Part shown: positions 43,037-56,470 of the stretch, one piece after another
Layout: each line of letters opens with the position of its first letter
Position numbering within the stretch: position 1 is the stretch's first letter
Assembly (NCBI GenBank): GCA_905250025.1
Contig: CAJNOJ010000394.1
Span: 18,370-82,369 of the forward strand
DNA from: Adineta ricciae
Taxonomy: Eukaryota > Rotifera > Eurotatoria > Adinetida > Adinetidae
Direction: 5' to 3'
Length of the DNA stretch: 64,000 nucleotides
Translations under genes and position numbers: made by a program
Notes under the pieces: generated by a model
Told to the model about the DNA's origin: nothing
What the model saw: the letters and a program-made list of their open reading frames with translations, nothing else
The model's database searches: none

Positions 43037-44549
43037 TTTGTTAATTGTTATAATTGGCGAGAGCGATGTCTCCCTAAAATATATCCTGAAATTGTTTGAA
43101 TTTGTAAAGGCATCATCGATGCATCTCTCTGTGAATTAAGATAGTACAGCTCATTTGCATATAAGGTTTTTTTGAAGCGTCTGTTTAAAACTATTTTATT
43201 CCGCATAGAGAAATGTTTTGAAAACTATTGGTAGAATTAAGGCACGCCTGATCTATTGTAATATCGTTACTTTCGGTATGTGCCTAGACAAACCGGAGAA
43301 ATTCAGATTCATGTTCTAAAAAGAGACAGGTATGCCGTTCCCTCGAACGCAAGTTTTTCGTTTATATTCAATGCGATAATAAAGGAAATGAAACATATGT
43401 TGATCGTATAGTATAATGAATTGACGGCAGACGTGTGCGAAGTTTGAAAACATAGTAGCTATTTCAATATTTTTTGTTAACATGTGGGTAAATACAACAT
43501 CTGATTAGACATAAAGTATTTGTATAATGTAATAACAATTTATAGGAGAGACATTATCGTTGACATTCAAGTTTTAGAGGAATATTTTGTGAATAGTGAG
43601 ACAAAACACAATATTGATTCTTTTTTGTTCTGTGTTCAGCTAGGTAAGTGTTAAAGAAGCTTTTCTTTTGATAGGAAAATTTCTGTTCGTATAGAACAAA
43701 TTATTGCATTATGCCGTTCAATCGTGTGAAAAGACTTCGATTTTTTGATTAAACTGAACTCATCTATGCTGATCGCCCATATAAACAATGTAGTAGATGT
43801 TCTGACTAGTTTAACATATCAAGCATTTATATAGTCTCGTTTCTGGTACAGCTCGCAGTAACAAAGATTATCTTGATTTTGAATCTCATGTAAAACGCAA
43901 TATCTGCTATTGTGAAGGAAAATGCTAGTATGATGCATGTATTAACAATGACGAATATGAAAAAATTATAATCTAGACTTTTCCAACAAAAAGAATACTT
44001 TTCAATATCTATATTTGGTTTCAAAAGTTAAATAAAACAATTAGAAAAGAGAAAAAATACAACAGAGAAAAATGACGCAGGTCAAAGTAAATCCAGTGAA
44101 TGCATTAATATGACTTTTGTAGTCTTTGATGCATACGTTAAAAATCGGATTTTAAGCTAAAATCTTTTGACGGATATACACAAAATAATCGTCGAACACG
44201 GTCGGGCACACTACTGGACAAGTAATTAGAATATACAACTAAACGTTATGAACGCATAAAGATTGAAATCACAGCTATTTTTATGTGGTCGCCATACTAA
44301 TCATCCTGCATGTTTTTCGATACCATACACTGTTCATTCATTATAACTAAGTAATTGTTTATGTGACAAAAGAAGATGAAATTGAAGAGTTTGAACGATC
44401 GATGTCAAGAATACTGGTACTAACGTTCGGATGAAGATTTTTTTCTGGTAGTACTAGGAGAGTTTCACTTGGTAACAAGCCGATAATTGAACAAGTGCTA
44501 AATATAGTCTTATAGTTATGTAAATATTCCACAATTAGACGACAGTAGT
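43037..44549. other. Spacer, copy B
   Basis: Counterpart of 15075-16516; AT-rich, convergent 3' region, no gene recognised. Confidence 0.5.
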
Positions 44550-45548
44550 CTATCGAACATGTCCTGTTAGTCTGCTCCCATGAATCAATCTGCGTGTTTG
44601 ATCCTGCGTATTTACTTTTAACTTTTGAACATTAATCAACACTATCTTCTTGACTTCGTTACGAAACGATTTCGATACGGCTACGTAAATATAGAATGTT
44701 GTGCTATAATTCAAGTACAACAGTAACGATTGTGCAAAAAAATTCAGAAACGCCTCGATCTGCTTTTGTTGGGTAGACTTGTTCGACGTCATACTTGCTG
44801 TCGCCTGGGCATAGATTTGCACTATTGGAAACATAAAAGTACAAATAATGTAGACTAATGCTTCCGTTAATACAAGTCTCCGTAACGAAGCGTCTCGTTG
44901 GTTTAATCGATTACCATTGGCATTATTGTGAGTTGGTCGAACCTGCGTACGCGATTGACGCAGATTTTTCATCAGCAGAATACCCAAGATAATCATAAAA
45001 CAGAGAGGCAATAGGGCGACAAAAACTATAACATAAATTGTGAATATCTGACCAAAAAGTCCATAGATGCCACATCGTCCAGCTTCGATGGATTCCCAAA
45101 TGAGAAGCTGAGCTGAAAGCACACTCCAAATGATCACAGTGATTGCAACCACCAAATATGCTATTCGTGGCCGGCTGAATGCTCGAATGGAAACGTGTGC
45201 ACTGGACAAAACGTAACGGTCAACACATCTTAACACGAGAAAATATCGAATACATTGCCCCGAGACCTGTAAGAGATAACCACGAATACGGCAAAATGCC
45301 AATGATTTGTTCACTAAATCGTAATCGTTGATTGCAGTCACGAGGGGAATGATACTCCAATTCACACTGATTAAACAGCAAAACGATGATGCTATCAGAT
45401 AGATTGCACAAGAGTTGGTTCGAAACTTTTTCTGCATATAAACAGCAATCATACACAAGTTGCCAAAATTACCAAATACGACAATAATAGGAAAGACGTA
45501 CTGAGTAATAGCTGTTTGAATTAGAGCTGGTGCAGAAGCTGCCGACAT
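44550..45548 (-). CDS. Rhodopsin-like 7TM receptor 1 (copy B)
   Basis: 332 aa from the ATG at 45548 (MSAASAPALIQTAITQYVF). It keeps CVDRY and the NYSTTFYIYVA TM7 variant. It ends at RLTGHVR, five residues earlier than copy A (GHVQKTTIV), because of an early TAG in the extreme C-terminus. Otherwise intact. Confidence 0.85.
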   Translation of the reverse strand: MSAASAPALIQTAITQYVFPIIVVFGNFGNLCMIAVYMQKKFRTNSCAIYLIASSFCCLISVNWSIIPLVTAINDYDLVNKSLAFCRIRGYLLQVSGQCIRYFLVLRCVDRYVLSSAHVSIRAFSRPRIAYLVVAITVIIWSVLSAQLLIWESIEAGRCGIYGLFGQIFTIYVIVFVALLPLCFMIILGILLMKNLRQSRTQVRPTHNNANGNRLNQRDASLRRLVLTEALVYIICTFMFPIVQIYAQATASMTSNKSTQQKQIEAFLNFFAQSLLLYLNYSTTFYIYVAVSKSFRNEVKKIVLINVQKLKVNTQDQTRRLIHGSRLTGHVR

Positions 45549-47822
45549 GTTATTCAATGTGTAGGGAAAGTGTATCTGAAATGATAATCGATGTATTTAT
45601 AAACAAGAAGAAATGACAAACTCGGAGGTAAATCTGAGGATTTTTATTCTCTGTCTCAACAAAAATCATCCTTGGTGTTGACATATAGAAAAGCAAGAAT
45701 GTCGTAGTTTCTATAGGATTGACGAGATGAATTCTCAGAAATAATTAACGTTCAAACTTTGCAGATGTACCTGAAACCGCAGTCAATCCAACAATCACAC
45801 TCTGACAAGTATCTGAACAACGGAGTAATAAGTAGGCGGAGAGAGAATCGTTGCAATATATTATTACAGCTTATTTTTCCATCAGGTACTAGTCAAGTAT
45901 CATTTTAATGCGCTAAAATATAGAAAACCTTTTTTGTTTCTATTGAAACTATAGGAATATTTTAAAAAGAAGATATCTTTAATACATTAGTTCAAAACTT
46001 ACAAATTCACCGTGTGAATACTTTACTTACTTTTTCTTGGAAACCTCTGATTGTGAAAGATATTGTCTGATGTTGTCAAATATCTGATGTTTGGACTCGA
46101 TACTATTATGTACTTTTGAAATGCGACAGGAAGAAGAAGTTATCTTGGCTTTTACGAAGGAAAAAGAATATTCTGATGTTAATTAAAATTCTTTCGGCCT
46201 CAGTTCCTGATAATTGAAAACAAAGGCTTCTTAACGCTACATAACCTATTAACCAGTAGATCATGTATTGTTAATCTGTTTTCTGCATGACAAGAGAATC
46301 GTTTTGAAACACAAGGACCAATTTTTACAGCACGAGCATCTTGTTGAATTGTTTGTTTGTAAAATTCTTAAAGGCCACTCTGCAAAAGTGACAATTGTGA
46401 TAATATCTTCTTCAACAAAACAGTGTTTCATCAGAAATGAAGTTGCGTGAGAGGTCGAAGCTGTTTGATGCGAAGGCATAAATATGTTTGCGAATCTCTG
46501 CTAATGATCATATGCACATGGAAATTTTACTTGAAATAGTATGAATAGAAAAAGATAAGATTTAAAAAGAACAACGATGTGCGTCTGCGAATGACGTCAA
46601 ACGATTCGATGTTATTTACGCGTGTTCTCATCGAACATTAATTTTTCAAAGTAATTATTCATTGTAATCTTTATTTGGCATATTTTACTTTTTTTTAAAA
46701 TACCTTCTTAAATGTTATGCTCGGGTCAACGATCATAGTATAAAAAGCGCTTTTAAAGTGTGAAACAACATCAAAAGCCGATCATCTTTTCTCTAGACAA
46801 GAGTCTCAAGAATATGACTTCTGCTCTTCTTTTTCACAATTGCCTGTAGATAAGTTTTGTTTTTTTGGCCAACGATCCATTTGCTGATCCAATGAACTAC
46901 GCGTTTGAACTGCTCGCGAATCAATTTGAATTATTTCTAGTGATAAAAATTTGCTCTAGTATATAATCTAGGCTTTCCTGTGTACAGAGAATGAATAAAT
47001 ATAAACTCTGTCTTCATAGATGATAATTATCTTTGGCAAAGACCAAAATCTGGCATATCTAGTGTCACATGTTTTTCTTTTCACAGCAACCATTTGGTGA
47101 CTATATGCTATATTTATAATGACACTTTTTAGCTATGCTGTCTTTCACAAACTTTCAAAGAGCGTCTGGGACGGTGTGCCGTTTATGAAAACCCCTCATG
47201 TATGAAGGCTATTTCGGATATTCATGAACTTTTTTAACAAAAATACTCATATAGAACGCAAAAGAGAATAATCTTAAAAAACTGTTGAACTTTTTCTTTG
47301 GGGAAAGTATGATAAAATACAAAATAATATGCATAAAATCTTGGCAAATCGTATGCAGCTCATGAACGTTTTGCCTTCTCTTCGATAACTGAATAAGTTT
47401 TCAATTATATTTGAGCGTTGGATTATAATTGACTTGGAAACATATCACACAACATAAGACCGTCTGATGCTGATAATCCTTGAGTGTTTTCAACATTGAC
47501 AAACTACTAGGGTGGTTATTTTATGTCTTCCGTGTGTTCTACACTAAAGTATATATGTCTTAATCAGCTAACGACAAGCTTGAAGGCGAACAGGTGTGAT
47601 ATTTCCTGGAGAGATAATAAGAATAAGAAAAAGTGCAGATGAAGCCAGTCAAATATCTAAGAAGGGAAATTCCGGCACGTTAATAAGATGTAAGAGGAAT
47701 GAGCACAAGTTAAAGAGTGAGTTATACTTATGGTTTGTAAGGATGTTTATATAAATTGAGAGAGCTATCATGTGGATCTTTTACATTTCAGAAAATCAGT
47801 GCAATTATTAATTTGAAACACG
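45549..47822. other. Long receptor-receptor spacer, copy B
   Basis: Counterpart of 17531-19776, aligned over its length with indels (about 50 extra nt near 47390-47440, and about 40 nt less near 47705). No gene seen. Confidence 0.5.
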
Positions 47823-48737
47823 ATGGTTGTGACAATCGTCGTCAATCGAATTTTTCTATCTATTTGTATTATTAATTGTTTCGTGGCATCAGTTTTTCTC
47901 ATCATCGTTCTCGTCAATCACCATCGTTATTCTAGTTTTCTCACTCTACTAGTGTGTAATACTGTTCTCGGTATTCTCCTTTATTCGTCTGTAAACTTTG
48001 CGTCGGTGTGTTATATGTTCATTTGGGACGAACAAGTATTGCCAGTTGTAGATCCGTTATGTTCCATACGCGCTTATTTTTATCATTCGACGATTGCATG
48101 GATTCATCATTCTTTAGTTCTTCAAGCTCTTGAACGATATTTCAAGGTTCGAAGAATTCTATTTTTCCGTACGCATACACGCCAACTAGGCTTTATTCTC
48201 ATTCAATGGTTATTTGATTTTCTCTTTGGTTTACCTGTGCTTTTGACAGGGAACATGAAGAAGTTGATGATAGATAATCTATGTTTTGTCTCGCTCAACG
48301 CACTTCCGTGCGTATTTTATTTAGCTGGAGTATCGTTCATTCTGTCAGATATCACTTTGAGTGTAATCTATCGCTTGCTCGTGCGTCATGTGCGCGAGAT
48401 TTCATCACGATTGAATGGGAATCGACTCATTAATATGCAGCGGGATTTAACAATAGTACATCGTATTGTTTTATTAAATATTCTACTGGTAATTGTTGGC
48501 TTCCCTGTGCTCATTGTTGTTATATGTGTAACCATTCGTGCTGATTTATTACCGAATAATACTGTTCGCGTTCTGATCATGATCATGAATATAGCGTTGC
48601 TATTGATGCTCTTAGTTCTCTTTTGGATCACTCCAGATCTACGACAAAGTCTTATCAACATTCGGGATCGAATCAAACCGCTTCTATCGAGAAAAAATAA
48701 TCGTGTGCACCCAATAATTAGTAATCACCGATATTAA
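47823..48737 (+). CDS. Rhodopsin-like 7TM receptor 2 (copy B)
   Basis: 304 aa, same length as 19777-20691. LQALERYFK keeps the ERY form of the DRY motif, and TM7 ends LFWITPDLRQSL. Intact. Confidence 0.8.
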   Translation: MVVTIVVNRIFLSICIINCFVASVFLIIVLVNHHRYSSFLTLLVCNTVLGILLYSSVNFASVCYMFIWDEQVLPVVDPLCSIRAYFYHSTIAWIHHSLVLQALERYFKVRRILFFRTHTRQLGFILIQWLFDFLFGLPVLLTGNMKKLMIDNLCFVSLNALPCVFYLAGVSFILSDITLSVIYRLLVRHVREISSRLNGNRLINMQRDLTIVHRIVLLNILLVIVGFPVLIVVICVTIRADLLPNNTVRVLIMIMNIALLLMLLVLFWITPDLRQSLINIRDRIKPLLSRKNNRVHPIISNHRY

Positions 48738-49090
48738 TGAGACATATTACTTGTGAATGGTTACAGTTTTCATCAAATAGCAAGTATCGATTACAAACAA
48801 TATCAGCATGGAGCGGATTTCAGTGTAGTGAAAATAGTCTTGTTCCCTTTCATTTGCACTGAATAAACTGACGAGAGAACATACTTGAGCGTTCAAACAG
48901 TTTAGGTTCCACCTTGCGGTAGTAGGTAGACAACTTCAGTGCGCGTTATCATACCAAAGGGCAAAAGATATGACTTAAAAGAAAAGAACAGTCAGATGAC
49001 GTTTAGTTATATTATTTTCACCTTGACCATAGAAGTCATTAAATCATGTTGTCTCCATCCATCCAACGAGCGCTTGAACTTAGAGATGAA
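48738..49090. other. Spacer, copy B
   Basis: Counterpart of 20692-21029. No gene. Confidence 0.4.
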
Positions 49091-49972
49091 CCGATTCCCA
49101 TAGAAAGTTTACTTGGACAATCAATACCTAATACCTATGCAAGGTCGAAGAAATGCTTCAGGCTGGATGAAATGGATCGATCGAATCGCTGAAGACGATG
49201 CACTCATGTTAAAAATTCTCTATGAAGTAGCAACTGTCTTCTACGTTCGTACCAGTCAGCCACAAACGCTGGTGCATACCGAATGTGACAGTGCTATTTA
49301 TGGTACTCTGGTCAATTCTTTTAATCGAAATTTATCGTCTGATGGAAGTTCCGATGGAGAAGGGACACTACTTGATCGAAAAGGTAGTGTAATGGAAGTG
49401 GGAGCTGGTATTGGTGAAGTATACGTGCTCCAGCTGCGAATAATGGAGTTTATGGACTACGGCCGACTACTTTTCGAGTGTCATTGCAAGGTTTCGCAGT
49501 ATCACAAATGTGAAGAGAAAGTATCATTGTTGTCATCGGTCCACTTGCGCGATCGAGAGAAGACCTACATCTTTCCACGAAAGCAATATTAGATGCTGAA
49601 TCGGGGGTAAGAGATCCATCTCTTGTATCCTTACCATGTAGATCAGTCGAAATTATGAGGGAGGATAATATTGTGCATCCTCATTCACCAATCACTCGAG
49701 CTCTTCATGAAGTTGTCGGGCAATGTGAAAAATGCAAATTTAATCTTGTCGGCTAGAAACCGATCGATCATCAGAAGGGCAGGAATTTGGTTAGCGCATT
49801 GTTTTATTATGATAGAGCGGAAGAAGAGCGAAATCTTTCGGCAGCTGGCGATGAACTGATTTCTGCAAGAGAAACATATCATGCTCGTTATGCACAAATA
49901 TGCAATCTTCTTGGCTATCCGACAGCGATATTTCCTGTCATTACAGTTGATCTTGTGAAGGATGAAGTATAA
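49091..49972 (+). pseudogene. Amidase-signature pseudogene, copy B
   Basis: Less decayed than copy A. One frame gives AEDDALMLKILYEVATVFYV, QPQTLVHTECDSAIYGTLVN and SSDGSSDGEGTLL, a decayed GGSSGGE with the catalytic Ser still present. The 1-nt loss near 49415 in the GGSIR region is the same as in copy A. Downstream pieces, in another frame, read REDLHLSTKA, HPHSPITRALHEVVGQ, then AAGDELISARETYHARYAQ and GYPTAIFPVITVDLVKDEV. A TGA at about 49510 replaces a Gly codon that copy A retains. Probably once a fungal-type acetamidase. Confidence 0.8.
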
Positions 49973-50446
49973 GTTGTATACATCGCCGGAAAACTAATTG
50001 TGCTAATGCTCCGGTTGGGCTATACAAGTTATTTGCCGCCAATACAATGACGAAAAAAGTATTGAAATGTCTTGAAATAATCGAACATGTAATGGGCAGA
50101 GATCCATAAAAGAAAGGGTACTGTAAATTATCGGCTCGATTACTTATAGTAGCCTATGCTTTTCCTAAATAAATTTTCAGAGGACATGTTCGATAGGTAC
50201 GATGAAACTATGATTAAATCTCGCTACTTTCCTCTTGATTAGGCAACTGTGTGCGGCTCACGAATAAGCATTCAACAATCTTTCAGTTGATTTATATTGC
50301 CATCTATTTTTACAAAGTTACTTTCTCATTGGAGTATGAGCAATGTACGTCTCTCATGATTGTTTGTTTTTTTTTCTATGAATAAGTAAAGCACAGTAAA
50401 AAAAGACGCCGCTATTATAATCAAATACAGAACAAACAACATATCC
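49973..50446. other. Spacer, copy B
   Basis: Counterpart of 21831-22241, slightly longer. No gene. Confidence 0.4.
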
Positions 50447-51679
50447 ATGACAAATCATATTCCTTCGCCCATCTTGACGTTACCTACTAACATTATCCAT
50501 CGTATTTTGGACAATCTTGACGAGTTCGCTATACTATATTCCGGTCGCAACGTATGCAAACGATTGAATATGGTTGTGGATGAATATAATCGATATCAGG
50601 TAGCTTATAAATTTGAGGCGATATCAAAATTAAAATGTTTGCGAATCTTTTCATAGACACTTATTTCATTAGATCTGTCTGATCATCTAATCGGAGATCT
50701 CCGAGCACAACATTTAGCATATGCATTATGCAGTAACACAGTAAATCTTACTATGTTCTCAATCTTCTTTTTGTGTCGAACATGTTCTATGAACAGACTC
50801 TGAAAGAATTCAATCTCACCTCAAATCGAATCGAAGTAAACGGTGCACGGTGTCTGGCGAATATATTGCGACAGAATACGGTATATCTAATCGTCTTGTT
50901 ATGTACATATCTCAAATAGTTTCTCAATACTTTTTGACGTATAGGTACTCACTACACTCAATCTTTATAACAATGAAGTTGGTGATGAGGGAGTACAATA
51001 TTTAGCAGATGCATTGCGAACTAACACGGTATAATTAGTATTCTTCTCCGTATATTGACTTGTGTTTGTTTATACAGGCACTTATTACATTGGATCTCTC
51101 GTCTAACGAGATGGGAGATGACGGAGCGCAGTACTTAGCTCGTGGATTACGAAAAAATACAGTAAGTATTATTTTATAGATGAATGGCTCGATCTCAAAC
51201 CACTTCTTTAGATACTCACTACATTGATACTCTCTAATAACCTAATTAGAGCTCAAGGAGCAGAATACTTAGCAGATGCTTTACGTACCAACACTGTGAG
51301 TTTCATTCTTTGTTCCTACCATTGGTATTCATAATTTGACACTTTTACACAGACACTGACGACATTAGATCTTTATAATAACGAAATCAAAGACATGGGC
51401 GCACAGCATCTGATCGATGCACTACGAAACAATACAGTGATTACTCTTTCTTTGTTTTTCTAACGCTGTGATATGAATGTTCGTGTCTTTTAGACTCTCA
51501 CTACATTGGATGTTACGTGGAATCAAATTAGCAGCGATCTGGAAGATTTTTTAGATGACTTGATCGAGCACAACCAACAAAGAACAATAAAAGAGTGCAT
51601 CTTGAGGGTGGATGTGGGTGATGGCGTTGCAGTTGATGGTGTTGAGATCGTAGTTAGACCTGTTTTGAACAAAAAATAA
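50447..51679 (+). CDS. F-box/LRR protein (copy B) with longer C-terminus
   Basis: Proposed CDS is join(50447..50599, 50657..50740, 50797..50880, 50945..51028, 51078..51161, 51212..51295, 51353..51436, 51494..51679), about 280 aa. Same F-box exon and six 84-nt LRR exons as copy A. In the last exon the copy A stop (TAA after EEC) is ATC here, so the frame runs about 26 residues further through a Val/Asp/Gly-rich tail to a TAA at 51677-51679. Either end could be ancestral. Confidence 0.85.
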
Positions 51680-52689
51680 ATTACACAAATTAGGAAGATT
51701 AGAAATAATGTTGAGTTTATAGCTAACTAAAGGAGATATCCACTGCGAAAGGAATGTAATTCATGATTCCCAGCCTTAACAATGCTTTCCTTGTTACACA
51801 AAACAGTGCGATTGCGTTTATCCATTGTACATCTGGTAGCATTTCCATTCGCGTTTCTCATAAAGAAATAGGCACGTTATTTCTACAGATGTTTTCTTGG
51901 TGTATGTTAGACACTTTTCACTGCCGTATACAGGAAGCAATTGTCACAGGCGTATTTCCGTCACCCATTATCATACATCTATAGACCTCTTCTGGCCATA
52001 CTTGAAGTGTTTCTTCCATACTTCCTCTCTTCAAGCTTTGTTTATTACCTATTAGACCTCTCCTATATCAAAGATCTTCTTTAAGTCTACAACAAGTGGA
52101 TTTAGGTAAATACTTCATCACCCAAAAATGATCTGTCTCTTCGGGAGCTGTAACTTATAAATCGGTTTTAGTAGTACGTAAGGATGCTCGAAAAGTGAGA
52201 TCTGTAAACAAGGAAACAAGTGGAAATATTAGAAAACCTAACTGTGACCCATACTGGGTTCTAGATAGTCCTAAACATTCCTCAATGGCCATAATAACAT
52301 AATAAGTGCTCATGCTAGGTAGATATTAACTGCAAAATCGCTACAGTTTTCCTGAGAGCTAGATAAGTTGACGTTGACGACATTTAAATAGGAAGCTCAT
52401 CTTTGGGTAATGACGTAATCATCCAAGCGAAGGGTTAAAATAGACAAATTTCGTTCGAACATCGGCTTGGTTTCTCCAAAGTCGATTTCTGGTAATGAAA
52501 TGTAACGCGGATGTAAGAGATTATAGTATTATTTCGATAATGAAACATTGCATAACGCAAAGAAAGAAAAAAGATAGGATTCACATATAATGCCTATGAC
52601 TTTTTCGATCGAAAATGATCAAAACTTTCGTAATATCTCAATTATTTTCACAATAGTTTCAAATACTATTATGAAAACGAAAAAGAAGT
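51680..52689. other. Spacer, copy B
   Basis: Counterpart of 23399-24338 with extra blocks (about 52030-52140 is absent from copy A). No gene. Confidence 0.5.
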
Positions 52690-52763
52690 CGCTCCCGAAT
52701 GGATTCGAACCATCTGTCTTCCGGTTAACGGCCGGATGCATTTACCACTTACGCTACAGGAGC
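52690..52763 (-). tRNA. tRNA-Asn (GTT), copy B
   Basis: 74-nt cloverleaf as at 24339-24412. The acceptor 5' strand is GCTCCTG here, giving a C-G pair where copy A has T-G. Anticodon GTT; C at position 33 also in this copy. Confidence 0.85.
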
Positions 52764-54674
52764 ATATCAGGTACGATTTACAAGCGAATTGTTTCTTTCT
52801 TTTTCCACTATGTTATGATAAAATATGCATTGTGAAGATCTAATAATTTACAAGAAAGAATATGTTTTAAAAAACAAATCCTTGACGATGTTATTTGTAT
52901 TTAATGGAAAAAAGACATATGAACAATTTATACAATCATTCTTCCATCAATTAATTAGATAACATTGTTTAACGAAACGCGAACTAATCATTTGGTTTTG
53001 TTCTCAAGTCTATAAGAAAAACGATGTGAAAGAAAAAGCAGATATTTATTTGGAAAGACTTTTTCAAGATGATCAAAATCATATAAAAAGTTCAAGAAAG
53101 TCAGACACAAAAGGAAACTAAGAAGCATAAGAATTAGAAAAAATACAAACTTGAACTGGAAAAGAACGGAGCAAGGTCCTATCGATTAGTGTCGTGTTAC
53201 CTGTAATTCTAATTAGATTTTCTTCGTAATATTTGTTTCTTATATTAACATAAAGTACCAATTGTGAAAAACCAAACAACTAATGAGTAATTGTATTCCG
53301 CGTATTCTTCAGTTGGATAATATACTTATGGGATGAAATATATTGTTGGGTATATTCTTTTCTATCTATGAGAAAATAAAATTTCGCTGTTGAGATAATC
53401 CTGGTACACATCCATGTTTTTATCGATCCGGGCGAACTGATAGACAGTAGAACATCTATATTCTAAAGTTCAAGAAAGTGCATGAACGTAGTCAATTTAT
53501 CTCGAAAGATTCATGATCTTCCCTGATCTAATTTAAATGATTTTAATATCTGTGTTCAAACGTAATCCTCTTTCATCTATTATGTCTGACATATTGATGT
53601 CATTTGAACATTGTTTATACCAAGCAAAGATAATTTCAAGGTATTTATGTCACTAAAGTACAAACAATCTCATCGAAGTATAGTAGAATGACTTTTCTCT
53701 CTTCTTGAAATTCCATATCAAAATATAACCTCATTATTTTGATATTTTCCATTCATTTGCTCGATGGAAAGGTACTTTGCGAAAGATCACTCCCTCGTGA
53801 CTGTTATGGGATCAACTTGGACTGAACAGCTGAAAAATGCCAAAAAAGTCATTTTCTCTTTTCTCACTCATCCCATCTGATCTATGTGAACTAACGAGCA
53901 TTCTCACACAATAATAGAGCTCATGCTTCAGGCTTTCTGGAAGTATTACAATAAAATATCGTGTCACGAATAGACTTGAATTTTTGCCAGATCATAGGAA
54001 CCATGAGTGTAATTACAAACATATTAATGGCACAATAAGATCATTCTAAAGATAGCTTGGAAGCAACAAATCGTAACTTTATAGCGTGGTGGTATATATA
54101 TGACCTATTTGAGATTTATAAAAGGAATGCGATAGATCAACACTGAGTTTAGAGATTAGACATAGGATTCGATCTCGCTGGATCAGTATGACATTAGATG
54201 TGATCGAAAATATATATAGCCAGTTGGTTAACTTCATTACGAAAAGAAATGAGTGACCTTCAACGTTGAATATTCTTACATTCTACCGGCATTGATTTGT
54301 TCTAGAACTGAAAAATGTCGAATCAGTTTCGTTTGCACTCAGTTTTATTGCCTTTGTTTGAATTAGTATGGAATGAATCTTTTGAAAAAAAAAAGCACTC
54401 ATCGTCTACATAATAGTGTCTGCTTTCGCAAAGGAATTGTTACACTGTTTGCGGACATCTTTCAAGTGAGTTCATATACATGTTGATCTGTGGGTGGCTT
54501 TGTTGTTTCTTTTCAATAAAAAAATTTCATCTTTTCTGTGATCGTCCTACTTCATTAACTATGTAATCAATATTTGGAAACCTTTGATGACAAAAAAAAC
54601 CAGCTCGTATAAGAAAGCAACCCAGCAGAAAAAAGTTTGTTCATTACTTCGTCAGCATAACCTATACTGAAATT
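52764..54674. other. Spacer, copy B
   Basis: Counterpart of 24413-26665, about 340 nt shorter because of two indels. No gene recognised. Confidence 0.5.
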
Positions 54675-56470
54675 ATGCTCGTAAACGGAACTCATCGATC
54701 GAAAATTATCCAACATCGTCGTAATCGTCATCGAAAACACAGTACTAACATGTCAAAATCTACGAGAATCATTCATGTATCGATACGACCACCGCGCCGA
54801 ACTTCTCCTACGAATACAACCACAACAAGGTCGCAAAAGAATACACAACCAATGGGACCTCGCACTAATCAACATTTTGAAGTCCATCCTTATTCGCACT
54901 CCCTAATTGGATCACAATGCTCTTCAGAATCAACTGATATTCAACAATATATCCACCCTGTTTTCAAAGTAAATTCACCTTCGAACTAACGCACGACTAT
55001 TTTTTATGATTCACCATAGAGAAATCGATACACTTCGAATCGAATATCACCTGATTTCGACGATCGTTCAGCGACAACAAACAGCAGCTCGAAAGTAACA
55101 GAAGCAAAAGTAAGTCCAGTCCATTCGATTAGAATAGATTTTGATTCGCAATATTAGATGTTTCATTCACATTCAAGTCGTCTTGGTATTACAAAGGATC
55201 ATCATGGCTATTTGGAGCACAAGAGAAAAGCAAAGTATACAAATTTTCTTCAGCAAGCGACGAATCATCAATGAATATACTTTAGACGCAAGAAAATATG
55301 CGCAGCTGCAATACTGGTGATCAGCTTCTTGTTACTATTGCCGATCATTATCATTCCTTCGGTTATTTTAACACAAAGAAAAACAAAAACAGTTTATCGT
55401 AAGCGACATACGTATTTATGTAAACTTGATGACTGAAACGTGGTAGTCCTTCTTGTGAATAGCTGCCGAGGCTAGATTGCGTTGGAATTCAACTGGTATA
55501 ACTGTCGCTGGTACTCTCGGGCTTAGCGGTGCAGCTAATGATCGCCTAAACACGCCAATCCATCTGGCTGTCGACTATCTTAATACTATGTATATTGCTG
55601 ACTATTCGTGTCATCGAATTCAGCGTTGGTTTAGAAACGCATCATCCGGTACTACAGTCGCTGGAAATACGAACTGTTCTTCAGGAACAAATTTGAATTC
55701 ATTAAATTACCCGTTACATATCCTTCTTGATTCTGATAACAACATGTATATAACAGAATATATTAACTCAAGAATTCTGTTCTGGCCGAATAATGCTTCG
55801 TCAGGAAAAATGATTGCAGGCACTGGTAAGTGAATGAGACATATTCTTCAATTTTAGGTAAATAAAGAACTTGTATTGTTTAGGTATTTCCGGTAATGCG
55901 AGCAATCAGTTGTATACACCATTCGGTATGTCAAGAGATATGAATGACGGTACAGTTTATGTAGCAGATACTTCTAATAACCGCATAATGCGTTATTTGT
56001 ATAACGCAAGTTCAGGAACAGTAGTTGCCGGAGGAAATGGAAACGGAAACAATATTTCACAGTTGAATTTTCCTACCAGTGTGTATTTCGAATCATCGTC
56101 GAACAGTCTTGTAATTGTTAATTACAATGGAAACAATATTCTTCGTTGGAAAATAGGTGATAGCGGATGGACATTGGTTGCTGGTAGTATAAATGGGACC
56201 AGGGGTTCGACATCGACACTTCTCAGTTCACCAATTAAGACGACATTTGATCCCATGGGAAATATGTACGTTGCAGATCTACTTAATCATCGTATTCAAT
56301 TATTCTTATCGGGTGAAGCAAATGGAACAACTATTGCCGGTGTTACTGCAATGTCTGGTAACGATGCAACGCATCTGAATACTCCGTATGGCGTAGCTTT
56401 AGATAATCAGCTTAATTTGTATGTCGCTGACAGCGGCAATCAGCGTATTCAAAAATTTCTTCGATATTGA
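54675..56470 (+). CDS. Type II membrane NHL-repeat protein (copy B)
   Basis: Proposed CDS is join(54675..54968, 55020..55109, 55158..55398, 55463..55825, 55884..56470), 524 aa, exon for exon as in 26666-28461. The membrane helix and all NHL blades are intact. Confidence 0.8.
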